A stretch of 22,263 nucleotides of DNA from Gemmatimonadota bacterium (GTDB taxonomy: Bacteria > Gemmatimonadota > Gemmatimonadetes > Longimicrobiales > Gaopeijiaceae), in assembly GCA_003567615.1 (NCBI GenBank), contig PWZC01000103.1, positions 1-22,263 of the forward strand, given 5' to 3'. Of this stretch, positions 6,908 through 13,651 are shown piece after piece; position 1 is the first letter of the stretch, and each line of letters begins with the position of its first letter. Position numbers and translations under genes: made by a program. The notes beneath the pieces were generated by a model. It did not search any database. It worked only from the letters and a program-made list of their open reading frames with translations, and was not told the origin of the DNA.

Positions 6908-7393
6908 ATGCGGGGGATGAACCCGAAGGGCGGTCTCCTCGTGGGGTTGCTCGTCGCCAGCGCACTGGCGAGTCCGGTCACCGCGCAGGACGCGGCGGGG
7001 CCCGAGGCGGAAGTGAGGGCGGTGCTGGAGTCGTACGCCGCCCTGGCCCAGGCCGGAGACCTTGACGGAATGGGCGAGCTGTTCTCCCAAAGCCCTAGCG
7101 TCCACATTATCGAGGGTGCCGGGGTGGACCACGGCTGGGCGAATTATCGCGACAATCACCTGGCGCCGGAGCTCGAGGCGTTCCGGGACTTTCGCTACCG
7201 CTACTTTGCCGTGGAGCCCGTCGTGCGTGGGGACCTCGCGTACGCGGCGTTCCAGTACGAACTCCAGGCCGAGTACGGCGAGAGAAACCTCGACATCGAG
7301 GGGCGCGGCACGGCGGTCCTCGAGCGCATCGACGGACGATGGCAGATCGTGCATCTGCATACGTCCGGACGCCAGAGGGCGGGTTCCGAATGA
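6908..7393 (+). CDS. secreted SnoaL/NTF2-like (DUF4440-type) protein
   Basis: The 161-residue product starts at ATG 6908 with GGAGG six bases upstream. A signal peptide (LLVGLLVASALASPVTAQ) is followed by one cone-shaped NTF2-fold domain: EVRAVLESYAALAQAGDLDGM, LFSQSPSVHIIEG, then YRYFAVEPVVRGDLAYAAFQ and the typical end GTAVLERIDGRWQIVHLHTS. These domains act as small-ligand binding or catalytic scaffolds; the substrate cannot be predicted. It follows copB after a hairpin, so it may be cotranscribed at reduced level. Its stop overlaps the next ATG (7390). The relic before copA is a fragment of the same fold. Confidence 0.75.
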   Translation: MRGMNPKGGLLVGLLVASALASPVTAQDAAGPEAEVRAVLESYAALAQAGDLDGMGELFSQSPSVHIIEGAGVDHGWANYRDNHLAPELEAFRDFRYRYFAVEPVVRGDLAYAAFQYELQAEYGERNLDIEGRGTAVLERIDGRWQIVHLHTSGRQRAGSE

Positions 7394-7536
7394 GCAAAGT
7401 CCTCGCTCTCGGGTGGCCGACCGTCGTACTCAGACTGGCTGCAGCGCTGCTGACCCCGGCTTCGGTCGAGGTACAGACGGGCGAAATACGGGGTGTCGTG
7501 ATGGTCGGTGATAGCGCCATCGGTGACGCGAAATAG
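7390..7536 (+). pseudogene. truncated secreted protein, possible start of a carboxypeptidase-regulatory-like domain
   Basis: A 48-codon frame begins at the ATG overlapping the previous stop. It encodes a signal-like segment (VVLRLAAALLTPASVEVQ) and then TGEIRGVVMVGDSAIGDAK. This resembles the first strand of carboxypeptidase-regulatory or TonB-plug-associated domains (GxIxGxVxD...PIxGAxV). A TAG at 7534-7536 ends it abruptly, eight bases before the convergent kinase gene. The likely explanation is the stub of a longer outer membrane gene removed when the kinase gene was joined here. A genuine small secreted peptide remains possible. Confidence 0.4.
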
Positions 7537-7544
7537 CCCGTTCG

Positions 7545-8969
7545 TCACGCCGGAACCCGGTCCGGAAACCGAACCCGGGACACGGCTCCTGAACCGCCCC
7601 GGCGATTCGAGATTTGGAGCTCCGCATCATGCATGTCGGAAATTGCCAAGGCAATGGCGAGCCCCAGTCCGGTTCCCGGCGTGTCCGGAGATCGGCCTCG
7701 AGCCAGGTCTCCCCGGGAGAACCGCTCGAAGATCCGCTCCAGGTCGTCCTCGTCGAGACCGGGTCCCGTATCCCGCACCTCGAGGACCGGACGTCCATCC
7801 CCCTGGCGGGCCACCACCACCTCCACAGAACCTCCTTCGGGGGTGAACTTGACCCCGTTCTCCACCAGGTTCCAGACCAGCCGATCCAGGAGGTCCGGGT
7901 CCCCCAACACCCGGACCCCCGGATCCAGCCCGGCCGACAGTTGGAGGCTCTTTCCCTCACTCAACTTCCGGAGGCGCTCGACCACGCCGCCCACCCTGTC
8001 CCCGAGATCCACGACCCGTAGCCGGGGTTCCATCACGCCCGCGTCGGACCGGGCCAGGGTGAGCAAGTCCTCTGCGGTCCGGGACAGCCGCTCCACCTCC
8101 TCCAGGGCGCTGGTCAGGACCCGGCGATATTCGTCCGGGCTTCGGTCCCGGCGGAGGGCCACCTCGATCTCACCCCGCAGGGCCGTCAGGGGAGACCGGA
8201 GCTCGTGGCTGGCATCGGCCGTGAATCGCTTCTGCGCCTCGAAGGCGTGGTCGATCCGGGCGAGCATTCGGTTCAGCACCCGAACCAGCCGCTCGTATTC
8301 CTCGGTATCGGCGTGGGCGGTGATCCGCCGGCCCAGGGTCCCGCCCCCGATCTCCTCGGCCTGCTCCGTCACACGCCGGACGGGCCCAAGGGTTCGGTCG
8401 GCCAACCACCAGGCACCACCGAAGCTCGCCAGGCTGATGGCCACGACGGCCAGGGAGACAAAGAGGGCGACCCCCCCAAGCAGCCGATCCCTCGACTCCA
8501 GGGGGGCCGAGACCTGGAGGACGTGAGCCTCATGCTCCTCACCGAACCGCCCGAGGGGATAGTAGAGCGACAGTACCGGCATCCCCTGGAACTCCTGCTC
8601 CTCCCACAGCAGCTCCCCGGCCGCGGCTCTTCGGAGGGCCGCCGTGTCCAGGGGTAGGTCCTCCGTGAGGTAGCGGGTCCGAAGGAGACTCCTGCCGTCC
8701 TCGCCCCAGATCTGGGAGAAGCGATTCAGGTCGCGGAGCGCTTCGGCCTCCTCCGCCGTGAGCTCCCATTCCACCAGGCGCATGTGTCCCTCGTCCGCTT
8801 CCGTCGCGGCGCCCGCCTGGATGGATGCCACCCCGAGAAGGGTCGCTTCGATCTCCCGGTCCAGGGTTTCCCGCACGGCGAGGAAGCTGAGGAGACCCAC
8901 GATCACCAGGCCTGCCCCCATGGCCCCCGCGAACTGCAGGGCCAGCTGGACACGGAACGAGCGCCTCAT
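7545..8969 (-). CDS. sensor histidine kinase, CusS/CopS-like
   Basis: This 474-residue membrane kinase has transmembrane segments at about 14-32 and 164-188 enclosing a periplasmic sensor of about 130 residues. A HAMP linker follows (LADRTLGPVRRVTEQAEEIG). The H-box is FTADASHELRSPL with His255; the N-box is WNLVENGVKFTP (Asn367, Asn371); G-boxes are DTGPG (400-404) and GTGLGLA (432-438). Architecture and length match heavy-metal sensor kinases of the CusS type. The start overlaps the regulator stop by four bases. The neighbouring copper genes make periplasmic copper the likeliest signal. The sensor region contains few His or Met residues, so metal binding is not evident from sequence alone. 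Confidence 0.9.
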   Translation of the reverse strand: MRRSFRVQLALQFAGAMGAGLVIVGLLSFLAVRETLDREIEATLLGVASIQAGAATEADEGHMRLVEWELTAEEAEALRDLNRFSQIWGEDGRSLLRTRYLTEDLPLDTAALRRAAAGELLWEEQEFQGMPVLSLYYPLGRFGEEHEAHVLQVSAPLESRDRLLGGVALFVSLAVVAISLASFGGAWWLADRTLGPVRRVTEQAEEIGGGTLGRRITAHADTEEYERLVRVLNRMLARIDHAFEAQKRFTADASHELRSPLTALRGEIEVALRRDRSPDEYRRVLTSALEEVERLSRTAEDLLTLARSDAGVMEPRLRVVDLGDRVGGVVERLRKLSEGKSLQLSAGLDPGVRVLGDPDLLDRLVWNLVENGVKFTPEGGSVEVVVARQGDGRPVLEVRDTGPGLDEDDLERIFERFSRGDLARGRSPDTPGTGLGLAIALAISDMHDAELQISNRRGGSGAVSRVRFPDRVPA

Positions 8970-9646
8970 TCCGGAGCCTTCTCCGACAGGAGGTACCCCA
9001 CGCCCCGAACCGTGTGGATGAGGGGGGACTCTCCGGCGTCCTGCAGCTTCTTCCTGAGGTTCCCCACGTGGACGTCCACGACGTTGGATCCAGGGTCGAA
9101 CTGAAGATCCCAGACCTTCTCGAGTAGCTCCGTCCGGCGCACCACCTCCTCGGGATGCCGTAGGAAATGCTCCAGGAGGCGGAACTCCATGGGGGTCAGC
9201 TTCAACTGATTCTCACCTCGATGGGCCGTGTGGCGGATCCGGTCCAACTCCAGGTCGGAGAATCCCAATCGGTCGCGGCGGTCGGAGCCTCGGCGCCGGA
9301 TGAGAGCCCGGAGTCGGGCAAGGAGCACGTCGAAGCTGAACGGCTTGGTGAGGTAGTCGTCTCCTCCCAGGTCCAACCCCCTGACCACATCCTCCGGCGC
9401 GTCACGGGCGGTGAGGAACAGCACGGGAACAACCTTGCCCTTGGACCGGAGGTCCCGCACCACCTCGTACCCGTTCTTCCCCGGAAGCATGATGTCCACC
9501 ACGAGGGCGTCGTAGTCGTAGACGTGGGCATTGAGAAGGCCTTCCGCCCCGTCGTGGGATACGTCCACCGCGTAGCCGTCCTCCCGGAGCCCCCGGGCCA
9601 CGAAGGAAGCCACCTTCTTGTCGTCTTCGATGACCAGGATCTTCAT
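8966..9646 (-). CDS. OmpR/PhoB-family response regulator, CusR/CopR-like
   Basis: The 226-residue protein has a receiver domain with the acidic pocket Glu7-Asp8-Asp9, phospho-acceptor Asp51 in VVDIMLPG, Thr79 (LFLTARD) and Lys101 (LTKPF). A C-terminal winged helix follows (about 130-222; LTPMEFRLLEHFLRHP, VDVHVGNLRKKL, HTVRGVGYLL). It is encoded first, with the kinase overlapping by ATGA. As an OmpR/PhoB-class dimer it should bind direct repeats with about 11-bp period. Exactly such arrays occur at 1861, 13053-13085 and 13174, so it is the prime candidate regulator for the window. No comparable array precedes this gene itself (9647-9888), giving no sign of autoregulation. Confidence 0.92.
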   Translation of the reverse strand: MKILVIEDDKKVASFVARGLREDGYAVDVSHDGAEGLLNAHVYDYDALVVDIMLPGKNGYEVVRDLRSKGKVVPVLFLTARDAPEDVVRGLDLGGDDYLTKPFSFDVLLARLRALIRRRGSDRRDRLGFSDLELDRIRHTAHRGENQLKLTPMEFRLLEHFLRHPEEVVRRTELLEKVWDLQFDPGSNVVDVHVGNLRKKLQDAGESPLIHTVRGVGYLLSEKAPE

Positions 9647-9888
9647 CCTCTCGATGCCTCTTCCGAAGGGGGTTTCCTACAGAGTCCGATAGGCGGCCGT
9701 CATCCCTCGGGCCCGCCCACCAGCCTCTCCGTGCTGCCCGCCCGGCGCAGCCCACCACCTTACCCGCACACCCCTTTCCCGGTCCCGACGCGCCTGAACG
9801 AACCCTTATCCCACCTGCGTGACAAGTGTCCGGCCGGGTTGTTCGTGCAGTCTGACGGTCTGGCGGGCAGCACCCTTCTCTACGCGCA

Positions 9889-11115
9889 TCAGCCGGCCAA
9901 AGAGCGCAGCAGACCTCTCCATGAGAATATCCGTGCAGGATCCACGGTCTCCGCCACCATCCCCGCCGCCGCCGCCTGAAGGAAGCGACCTTTCCGGATG
10001 CGCCGGGAGACGAGGTCGTTCAGCCAGGGCCGGGACAGCCACCGCTGCGCGGCGGCATATCCCTCGTAGCGTGGACGTAACGATGTCTCGACGTCCACAC
10101 CATACGCGGCCAATGCATCCGGATCTCCGTGGGCCGCGGCGGCGATCGCGGCAGCGGCCATCTCGCCGGTCTCCATCGCTTTACCGATGCCCTCGCCCGT
10201 GAACGGATAGGTGGTCGAGATCTGCTCCCCGACCGCCACGATGTTGCCCTCGTGCGCGCGGGCACCACGGAGTCCGCACCTGAGGCGAGCACCCCTCAGC
10301 GGTCCGACCCTCTCTGCCTCGCTCATGAGGCGCCGGACAGCCGGGACCTCGCGGCGGAACGTGTCGAAGAGCTGCCGGAGGTCGTACCGGGCCGGCTCGT
10401 CCGGATCGTGCAGGACTCCGACCCCGACATTGTACTTCATCCCCGGTAGCGGGAACGCCCAGGCGTAGCCCGGTAGGATCTCGCGGTCGAAGGATATGAA
10501 CAGCTCGTCCGTTCGGATGGGGGAGCGCACGTACGCGCGCACGGCCACTGCAGTGGGTGCCGGCTGCTGGAGCATCCCCAACTCATCGAGCAGGGAAACG
10601 TCTGAGCCGGTGGCGAGGACCGCGAATCGGGCATGGAAGGGATCGTCGATACCGGCTACATGGACGCCGACCCCGTTGTCGGAGTTGTGCACGCGTTCTA
10701 CGCGCCCACGGGCCACGACGGCACCGCGGTCGGAGGCTGCTTCCGCGAGCAGCTCGTCGAAGCGTTCTCGCTCGAGGAGCAGAAACTCACCCGGGATGGA
10801 CCATTCGATACGCGAGGGGCTCGAGACAAGGGCACGATCGACTGGCCGCGCCTCGGCCGTCACCCGGTCGTAGAGGCCACTCCTTCGAAGCGCGGCCAGC
10901 GTGTCCGGGATCAGGAGATCGCCACACGCCTTGGCACGGGGATACTCTGCCCTCTCGAGCATCAGTACCCGGCATCCTGCACCGGCCAGGTGAAGTGCGG
11001 CCGTGGAGCCCGCGGGGCCTCCCCCAACGACAATGGCCGTCCACTCCTCCTTCGGCACCTCGACGGCAGGTCGCTGCCATCGGTCGGCCTGGCTGTTGCG
11101 GGGGGACGCTTCCAT
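9889..11115 (-). CDS. FAD-dependent oxidoreductase, geranylgeranyl-reductase family
   Basis: A 408-residue flavoprotein with the dinucleotide-binding motif VVGGGPAGSTAA (30-40) and the acidic residue closing the fold, Glu54 (LMLERA). The family signature PRAKACGD (59-66) follows. Later come FAVLATGSD and NIVAVGEQISTTYPFTGEGIGKAMETG, the second FAD-contact region. The group covers geranylgeranyl reductases and related enzymes that saturate isoprenoid chains, along with halogenase-like relatives; the substrate cannot be told here. The ATG at 11115 has AGGAG upstream. The N-terminal 25 residues are an extension before the Rossmann strand. It lies 242 bases upstream of the regulator gene on the same strand, probably as a separate unit. 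The family is secure, the role uncertain. Confidence 0.8.
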   Translation of the reverse strand: MEASPRNSQADRWQRPAVEVPKEEWTAIVVGGGPAGSTAALHLAGAGCRVLMLERAEYPRAKACGDLLIPDTLAALRRSGLYDRVTAEARPVDRALVSSPSRIEWSIPGEFLLLERERFDELLAEAASDRGAVVARGRVERVHNSDNGVGVHVAGIDDPFHARFAVLATGSDVSLLDELGMLQQPAPTAVAVRAYVRSPIRTDELFISFDREILPGYAWAFPLPGMKYNVGVGVLHDPDEPARYDLRQLFDTFRREVPAVRRLMSEAERVGPLRGARLRCGLRGARAHEGNIVAVGEQISTTYPFTGEGIGKAMETGEMAAAAIAAAAHGDPDALAAYGVDVETSLRPRYEGYAAAQRWLSRPWLNDLVSRRIRKGRFLQAAAAGMVAETVDPARIFSWRGLLRSLAG

Positions 11116-11327
11116 GTGAACGGCTCCTCATGAAGGGATGCTTTGGGCCGTACCATCGAGGAAGAGGGGTGCCAGCTATACCGCCCCCCGGACTGAGGGA
11201 CCGGGCCGAGTTATGGCGGGTTTGGAAGGGGCGCGGTGCGGCTTCTCCGCGAACCGCTGCGGAGCCCCGTTGGAGTGTCCCCACCCCTTCCCCTCCATGA
11301 TCCTCGCATGTCCCGGGGGGTTGCAGA

Positions 11328-11948
11328 TCATGCGTCCTCTCCCTCTCCGGCCTTCTCCAGGAGGGCGAGGAATCCCAGGGCCGGATCGGACACCTGAGCA
11401 TGGCGGAGGACCTCCCAGCTCTCCTGCAAGTGAGCCCGGAGAAAGGAAAGGACATGCCCGAGGGAGATGGCCGTGTACCCCAACGGCCGGTCCGGGGGAA
11501 CCGAAGAGCCGAAGGCCACGAGTCGGACCGTGTGTCCGTGTCCGGTGGCAGCCCTGCCGCGGCGGAGAAGCTCCTCCACCACCCGCTCCACGGCGTGTGG
11601 CTCGCAGCAACCGAACCGAACCAGTGCCGCTTCCAGGACGCGGGGGTCCCGGGCCCCACGGTTGAGCTCCGCCCGGCCCTCCTTCACCTCGGCGACGATC
11701 ATGTCCGACTCCCCGCGGTTCCTCTCGAGAGCGGGGTCGAGCTCACCCAGGGTCGAGACCAGCGCTTCCCCGACCCGCCCCCCCCCTTTCGACGGACCCG
11801 CGCCGGGAAACCGGAAGGCGAGCACGTCCAGGTCCGTCACCATCCGATGGCTTCCACCCTTGACTCCCTCGAGGACAGGGTATTCCGTCACGGTGAAGTA
11901 GCCATTCACATGGAGATAGGCCCGTACCAGATCCACGGCGTCAGCCAT
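11328..11948 (-). CDS. putative PD-(D/E)XK nuclease-fold protein
   Basis: I do not recognise a named family for this 206-residue protein. It starts with a helix (DLVRAYLHVNGYF), then TVTEYPVLE, then a strand with acidic residues (HRMVTDLDVLAFRFPG; Asp39 and Asp41). Next is SDMIVAEVKEG with Glu87-x-Lys89, and a conserved-looking basic stretch (RAELNRGARDP). The order alpha-beta, D, then ExK is the active-site layout of the PD-(D/E)XK superfamily, which includes restriction and repair enzymes. The C-terminal half is helical with no motif. GGAGGG precedes the ATG, which overlaps the methyltransferase-like gene by eight bases. It is thus the last gene of a three-gene operon; an inactive or regulatory fold is possible. 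Confidence 0.55.
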   Translation of the reverse strand: MADAVDLVRAYLHVNGYFTVTEYPVLEGVKGGSHRMVTDLDVLAFRFPGAGPSKGGGRVGEALVSTLGELDPALERNRGESDMIVAEVKEGRAELNRGARDPRVLEAALVRFGCCEPHAVERVVEELLRRGRAATGHGHTVRLVAFGSSVPPDRPLGYTAISLGHVLSFLRAHLQESWEVLRHAQVSDPALGFLALLEKAGEGEDA

Positions 11949-12669
11949 CGTCCCTCCGATCCTTCAGTGGTGTCGTCGTCGCGTCCACTCCGGGCGGCCT
12001 CCCACCACGCGTTGCCTGCCCGTCCACGGATGCGTCCCGACGTCGTCCGGGAAGGAAGGCGGGCACCCGCTGCGCGTAGCGCCGGTAGGCCTCCCCGAAC
12101 TCCGTTCTCACCTCCCGCTCCTCGCTCCGGGCGAGGCGCAGGTACATCCAGACCAGGACGGGGAACATCCCGAGGGTCAGGAGCGTGGGCCACTGCAGCA
12201 GGAAGCCGAACATGATTAGGATGAAGCCCCCGTACTGCGGATGGCGCACGTAGGCGTACGGTCCCGTCGTGGCTAGCGTGCCCTGCTGCTGGGCGGCGTG
12301 GAGGACCCTCCACGCGGCGGCGATCAGCCAGAACCCTCCACCAATGAAGGCGAAGCTCAGAAGGTGGAAGGGACCCATGTGCGGGTTGGCCTCCCATCCG
12401 ACGAGCATCTCCAGGAGGTGCCCGGCGTCATGCGAGAACCAGTCGATGCCGGGGAAGCGGGTCTGAAGCCAACCGGAAAAGAGGTAGATGGTGAGCGGGA
12501 ATCCGTACATCTCCGTGAACAGGGCGACCACGAAGGCGCTGAACCCCCCCAGCGAGCGCCAATCCCTCTTCGTGCGTGGCTTGAAGAAGCTGAAGGCGAA
12601 GAGGATGAACACGGCCGAGTTGACCAGGACGAGGAGCCAGAGTCCGTAGGCGGGGGCGTCAGTGTCCAT
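11941..12669 (-). CDS. isoprenylcysteine carboxyl methyltransferase-like membrane protein
   Basis: The 242-residue integral membrane protein has about five or six hydrophobic segments and the diagnostic ICMT/PEMT-like motif GPYAYVRHPQYGG (136-148). The family's cytosolic end follows: LARSEEREVRTEFGEAYRRYAQRVPAF (180-205, quoted in outline), holding the SAM-site Glu residues. Relatives methylate isoprenylcysteine or phospholipid substrates, but bacterial members are mostly uncharacterised and often sit beside metal-resistance genes. GGGAGG precedes the ATG at 12669. The gene overlaps the DUF2933-like gene by 11 bases and the nuclease-fold gene by 8, so the three are probably translated together. 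About 30 extra charged residues trail the family core. Confidence 0.8.
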   Translation of the reverse strand: MDTDAPAYGLWLLVLVNSAVFILFAFSFFKPRTKRDWRSLGGFSAFVVALFTEMYGFPLTIYLFSGWLQTRFPGIDWFSHDAGHLLEMLVGWEANPHMGPFHLLSFAFIGGGFWLIAAAWRVLHAAQQQGTLATTGPYAYVRHPQYGGFILIMFGFLLQWPTLLTLGMFPVLVWMYLRLARSEEREVRTEFGEAYRRYAQRVPAFLPGRRRDASVDGQATRGGRPPGVDATTTPLKDRRDDG

Positions 12670-12880
12670 GGCCGCCTCCCTTTCCGTGACCCCGGTGCAT
12701 GAAGAGGTGCATCACCAGGCAGGCCCCGAGGAGGAGGAACGGCCAGTAGTCGAGCGCGTGGGCCCGGTGCTCCAGAATGAGGAGCAGGGCGGCCACGGCC
12801 AGGAAGACACCGAAGGCCACACGGGCCCGGGAGGGGCGGGGGCGGGCTTCGTTCGCGGAGTCGGACTCGTCTGCGTGCAT
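12659..12880 (-). CDS. small membrane protein, DUF2933-like
   Basis: The 73-residue product has a charged N-terminus (about 1-20), a transmembrane segment (RVAFGVFLAVAALLLILEH) and a second hydrophobic stretch (YWPFLLLGACLVMHLFMH) containing Cys, Met and His. It ends in a His/Gly tail (HRGHGKGGGHGH). This matches the DUF2933 pattern of a two-helix protein ending in CxxMHLFMHxxHG. Such proteins are often found beside copper and other metal-resistance genes, but their function is unknown. The Cys-Met-His tail suggests metal binding (inference). AAGGAG sits six bases before the ATG. It is the first gene after the minus-strand operator, 170-odd bases downstream of it. Confidence 0.75.
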   Translation of the reverse strand: MHADESDSANEARPRPSRARVAFGVFLAVAALLLILEHRAHALDYWPFLLLGACLVMHLFMHRGHGKGGGHGH

Positions 12881-12923
12881 GGTGAGCTCCTTCGGGCAAG
12901 CGTTCAGCGCACTCCCGGGTTCG

Positions 12924-12935
12924 GGGGCCGGCCCC
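12924..12935. repeat. 12-bp perfect GC palindrome in the leader of the DUF2933-like operon
   Basis: GGGGCCGGCCCC is self-complementary and is flanked by CCCGGG runs (12914-12919 and 12934-12938). It lies between the minus-strand operator and the first gene, so it would form strong structure in that 5' leader. The rest of 12881-13052 holds no gene I can support. Confidence 0.5.
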
Positions 12936-13052
12936 GGGCTTCAGTTCGCCTTGTCCCGGGCAGGCGACCGGGGTGCGGTCCGCTCCCAGCCGTGTGCAGG
13001 GTCGGATCGCACCGGTGACGGGCGACGGGCTCGTAGCGGGAAATGTGGCATC

Positions 13053-13085
13053 TGGTCAGTGAAGGGGACGTGAAGTTGAGATGAA
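13053..13085 (-). promoter_or_regulatory. triple 11-bp direct-repeat operator for the leftward operon
   Basis: Read on the minus strand, three 11-bp units follow one another: TTCATCTCAAC, TTCACGTCCCC and TTCACTGACCA, starting at 13085, 13074 and 13063. The order TTCAT, TTCAC, TTCAY is the same as in the arrays at 1861 and 13174. A weak -10-like CACATT (13047-13042) lies sixteen bases after the last unit begins, the same distance as in the other two. A single TTCAT in the opposite direction at 13092 keeps the 11-bp phase. Confidence 0.65.
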
Positions 13086-13173
13086 GATCCGTTCATTCGA
13101 AGAGGCCGGGCTCCGGATCGGTCCAGGCGGGCCTTGAGGGACCCAGACGAAGGCCGGGCTTCATGAAGCCATC

Positions 13174-13206
13174 TTCATCCCCTCTTCACGGGGACTTCAT
13201 GAGGGA
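13174..13206 (+). promoter_or_regulatory. triple 11-bp direct-repeat operator for the rightward exporter operon
   Basis: Units TTCATCCCCTC, TTCACGGGGAC and TTCATGAGGGA begin at 13174, 13185 and 13196. An extra TTCAT at 13160 is 14 bases away and out of phase. TATCGT at 13212-13217 is a plausible -10, sixteen bases after the last unit begins. A hairpin (CCTCTC at 13245-13250 with GAGAGG at 13259-13264) lies in the leader before the first start codon. The array mirrors the one at 13053-13085. Confidence 0.65.
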
Positions 13207-13296
13207 AGCGCTATCGTCCGGGCACAGTGGGTAAGGGGCGAGATCCTCTCTCTCCGAGGAGAGGGTCAGGACATATCTGCACCCTCGCACTGGGAG

Positions 13297-13305
13297 AGGA
13301 GGTGA
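13297..13305 (+). promoter_or_regulatory. perfect Shine-Dalgarno AGGAGGTGA
   Basis: AGGAGGTGA is fully complementary to the 16S rRNA tail and stands four bases before ATG 13310. It is the strongest ribosome site in the window. It argues that the short, otherwise doubtful frame 13310-13651 is translated. Confidence 0.7.
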
Positions 13306-13309
13306 CCCG

Positions 13310-13651
13310 ATGGACGCGGCGCGGGAAGAAGAGGTCGTGCTACAGGTGGAGGGGGACGGCGAGGTGGCCGGTCTCATTGAGGGCGAGCTGCGCGCGGGCG
13401 GATTCCATATGCGACGGACGGACAGCCTGGAGGGCGCCCGGACCCGAATTCGGGCAGCAGTCCGTCGCGAAGGTCTTTACTCCTCGCACCGGTCGGATTG
13501 GCTAGAGCGGCGCGACAGGGACCGCAGTTCGGACCCTGCCATTGCCGACCCCGGACCGGGCACGGGGGGTGTACGGTGGAGATTGGGAGCGTCAAGAGAC
13601 GGGCGGAATGCCGGGAGGGGTGGGCCCCTCCAACCGGAGACCGACGGATGA
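13310..13651 (+). CDS. short leader ORF with a degenerate receiver-like N-terminus
   Basis: The frame has 113 codons. Residues 9-50 (VVLQVEGDGEVAGLIEGELR, then AGGFHMRRTDSLEGARTRIR) resemble the first beta-alpha-beta of a response-regulator receiver (ILVVEDDxxxAxLIxxxLrxxGFxVxxADSxxxA). The acidic pair is EGD rather than EDD, and nothing corresponding to the phospho-Asp strand follows. The remainder is Arg/Gly-rich without recognisable structure. A perfect Shine-Dalgarno precedes the start, and the stop overlaps the ATG of the TolC-type gene (ATGA, 13648-13651). The simplest reading is a decayed regulator gene whose initiation region now feeds coupled translation of the exporter operon. A functional truncated regulator is the alternative. 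Confidence 0.45.
   Translation: MDAAREEEVVLQVEGDGEVAGLIEGELRAGGFHMRRTDSLEGARTRIRAAVRREGLYSSHRSDWLERRDRDRSSDPAIADPGPGTGGVRWRLGASRDGRNAGRGGPLQPETDG

Noticed and set aside
7523..7548. Hairpin GTGACG/CGTCAC between convergent genes as a bidirectional terminator
   Set aside because: The stem has six pairs with a 14-base loop and no U-run on either side; too weak to annotate.
9631..9646. TTCATCC across the start codon of the regulator gene as a possible operator unit
   Set aside because: It is a single unit created by the start codon and the next codons; no further unit lies 11 bases away.
11116..11134. GTGAA and ATGAA before the flavoprotein gene as a fourth operator
   Set aside because: The spacing is 14 rather than 11 bases, only two units exist and they overlap the ribosome site.
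13540..13590. CueR/MerR-type promoter before the TolC-type gene (ACCCCGG...GGGGGGT)
   Set aside because: The dyad is imperfect, GC runs are common here, and no -35/-10 pair with the 19-20 base spacing of MerR promoters fits.
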